Source: Candidatus Saganbacteria bacterium (GTDB taxonomy: Bacteria; Margulisbacteria; WOR-1; XYC2-FULL-46-14). From it: a stretch of 35,326 nucleotides of DNA. The position numbers were made by a program, and so were the translations under genes. The notes under the pieces were generated by a model. It made no database searches, had not been told where the DNA came from, and worked only from the letters and a program-made list of their open reading frames with translations. Where the stretch lies: contig JABMQY010000056.1 of the NCBI GenBank assembly GCA_013202975.1, forward strand, positions 1-35,326, read 5' to 3'. Of this stretch, positions 35,190 through 35,326 are shown one piece after another; position 1 is the stretch's first letter; each line of letters begins with the position of its first letter.

Positions 35190-35326
35190 AAGGATTCGAT
35201 CGCTTTCTTGAGGGCTTCCTCTATTTTTGACGGATCTCTCCCGCCAGCCTCAGCCTTATTAGGGCGTCCCCCACCCCCACCTCCGCAAACCTTAGCCATG
35301 ATTTTAACCAGATCCCCGGCTTTAAA
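35186..35326 (-). CDS. alaS: Alanyl-tRNA synthetase, C-terminal end (cut by window edge)
   Basis: The last 46 codons read [20 protein letters not shown] followed by [20 protein letters not shown]. This is the DHHA1 domain of AlaRS, with the diagnostic CGGGGGGRP. The gene enters from the right edge. Its TGA overlaps the ruvX ATG in an ATGA junction, giving the common alaS-ruvX-mltG order. Confidence 0.93.
   Translation of the reverse strand, partial: FKAGDLVKIMAKVCGGGGGGRPNKAEAGGRDPSKIEEALKKAIESL

Overview
The window looks like chromosomal DNA of an uncultured diderm bacterium with a moderately AT-rich genome. It is almost fully coding, with short or overlapping gene junctions and no rRNA, tRNA, CRISPR array, transposase or phage gene. 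An outer membrane is suggested by an LptC/LptA-type protein and two small secreted proteins that look like beta-barrels. My guess at lineage is a candidate phylum near Saganbacteria/Margulisbacteria (WOR-1). This rests on general gene style and is weak.

Layout. 1-1950 (minus): branched-chain aminotransferase, acpS, a single-domain response regulator with its own promoter, and a stand-alone nnrD cut by the left edge. 2042-3814 (plus): a lone, unusual radical SAM protein. 3823-7021 (minus): pheA, YtxH-like, DUF948-like, YtxH-like and argS in a tightly overlapping operon behind a good sigma70-type promoter. 7074-9947 (minus): an unrecognised 191-residue protein, dCMP deaminase and a two-gene transketolase. 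9978-16601 (minus): peptidoglycan and division cluster mraY-murD-ftsW-murG-murC-murB. 16664-18474 (minus): two small exported proteins, an MscS-like membrane protein and secG. 18529-20740 (minus): gap-pgk. 20861-22039 (plus): LptC/LptA-like protein. 22041-22278: a nested inverted-repeat element filling the space between two convergent genes. 22278-26953 (minus): aroQ, M24 peptidase, ispD, trpE, rodA, DUF3006. 26970-33782 (plus): glycosyltransferase, a degenerate RelA/SpoT-like protein, HtrA protease, GuaB-type dehydrogenase, guaA. 33766-35326 (minus): mltG, ruvX and the alaS 3' end.

Most genes are housekeeping: cell wall (mur genes, ftsW, rodA, mltG), shikimate and aromatic amino acids (aroQ, pheA, trpE), isoprenoids (ispD), glycolysis and pentose phosphate (gap, pgk, tkt), purines (guaB-like, guaA) and envelope upkeep (lptC/A, htrA, secG).

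Five things stand out. (1) The 673-residue RelA/SpoT-like protein appears to have lost key catalytic residues of both the hydrolase and the synthetase domain. (2) Dispersed-repeat-like DNA is translated in frame inside three essential genes: argS, murB and ispD. (3) A 238-bp foldback element sits exactly between two stop codons. (4) Eight genes, most of them at the head of a transcription unit, have a TGN-extended -10 box only 5-9 nt before the start codon and no Shine-Dalgarno, implying widespread leaderless mRNAs. (5) The orphan radical SAM protein has the Cx3Cx2C motif but no familiar accessory domain.
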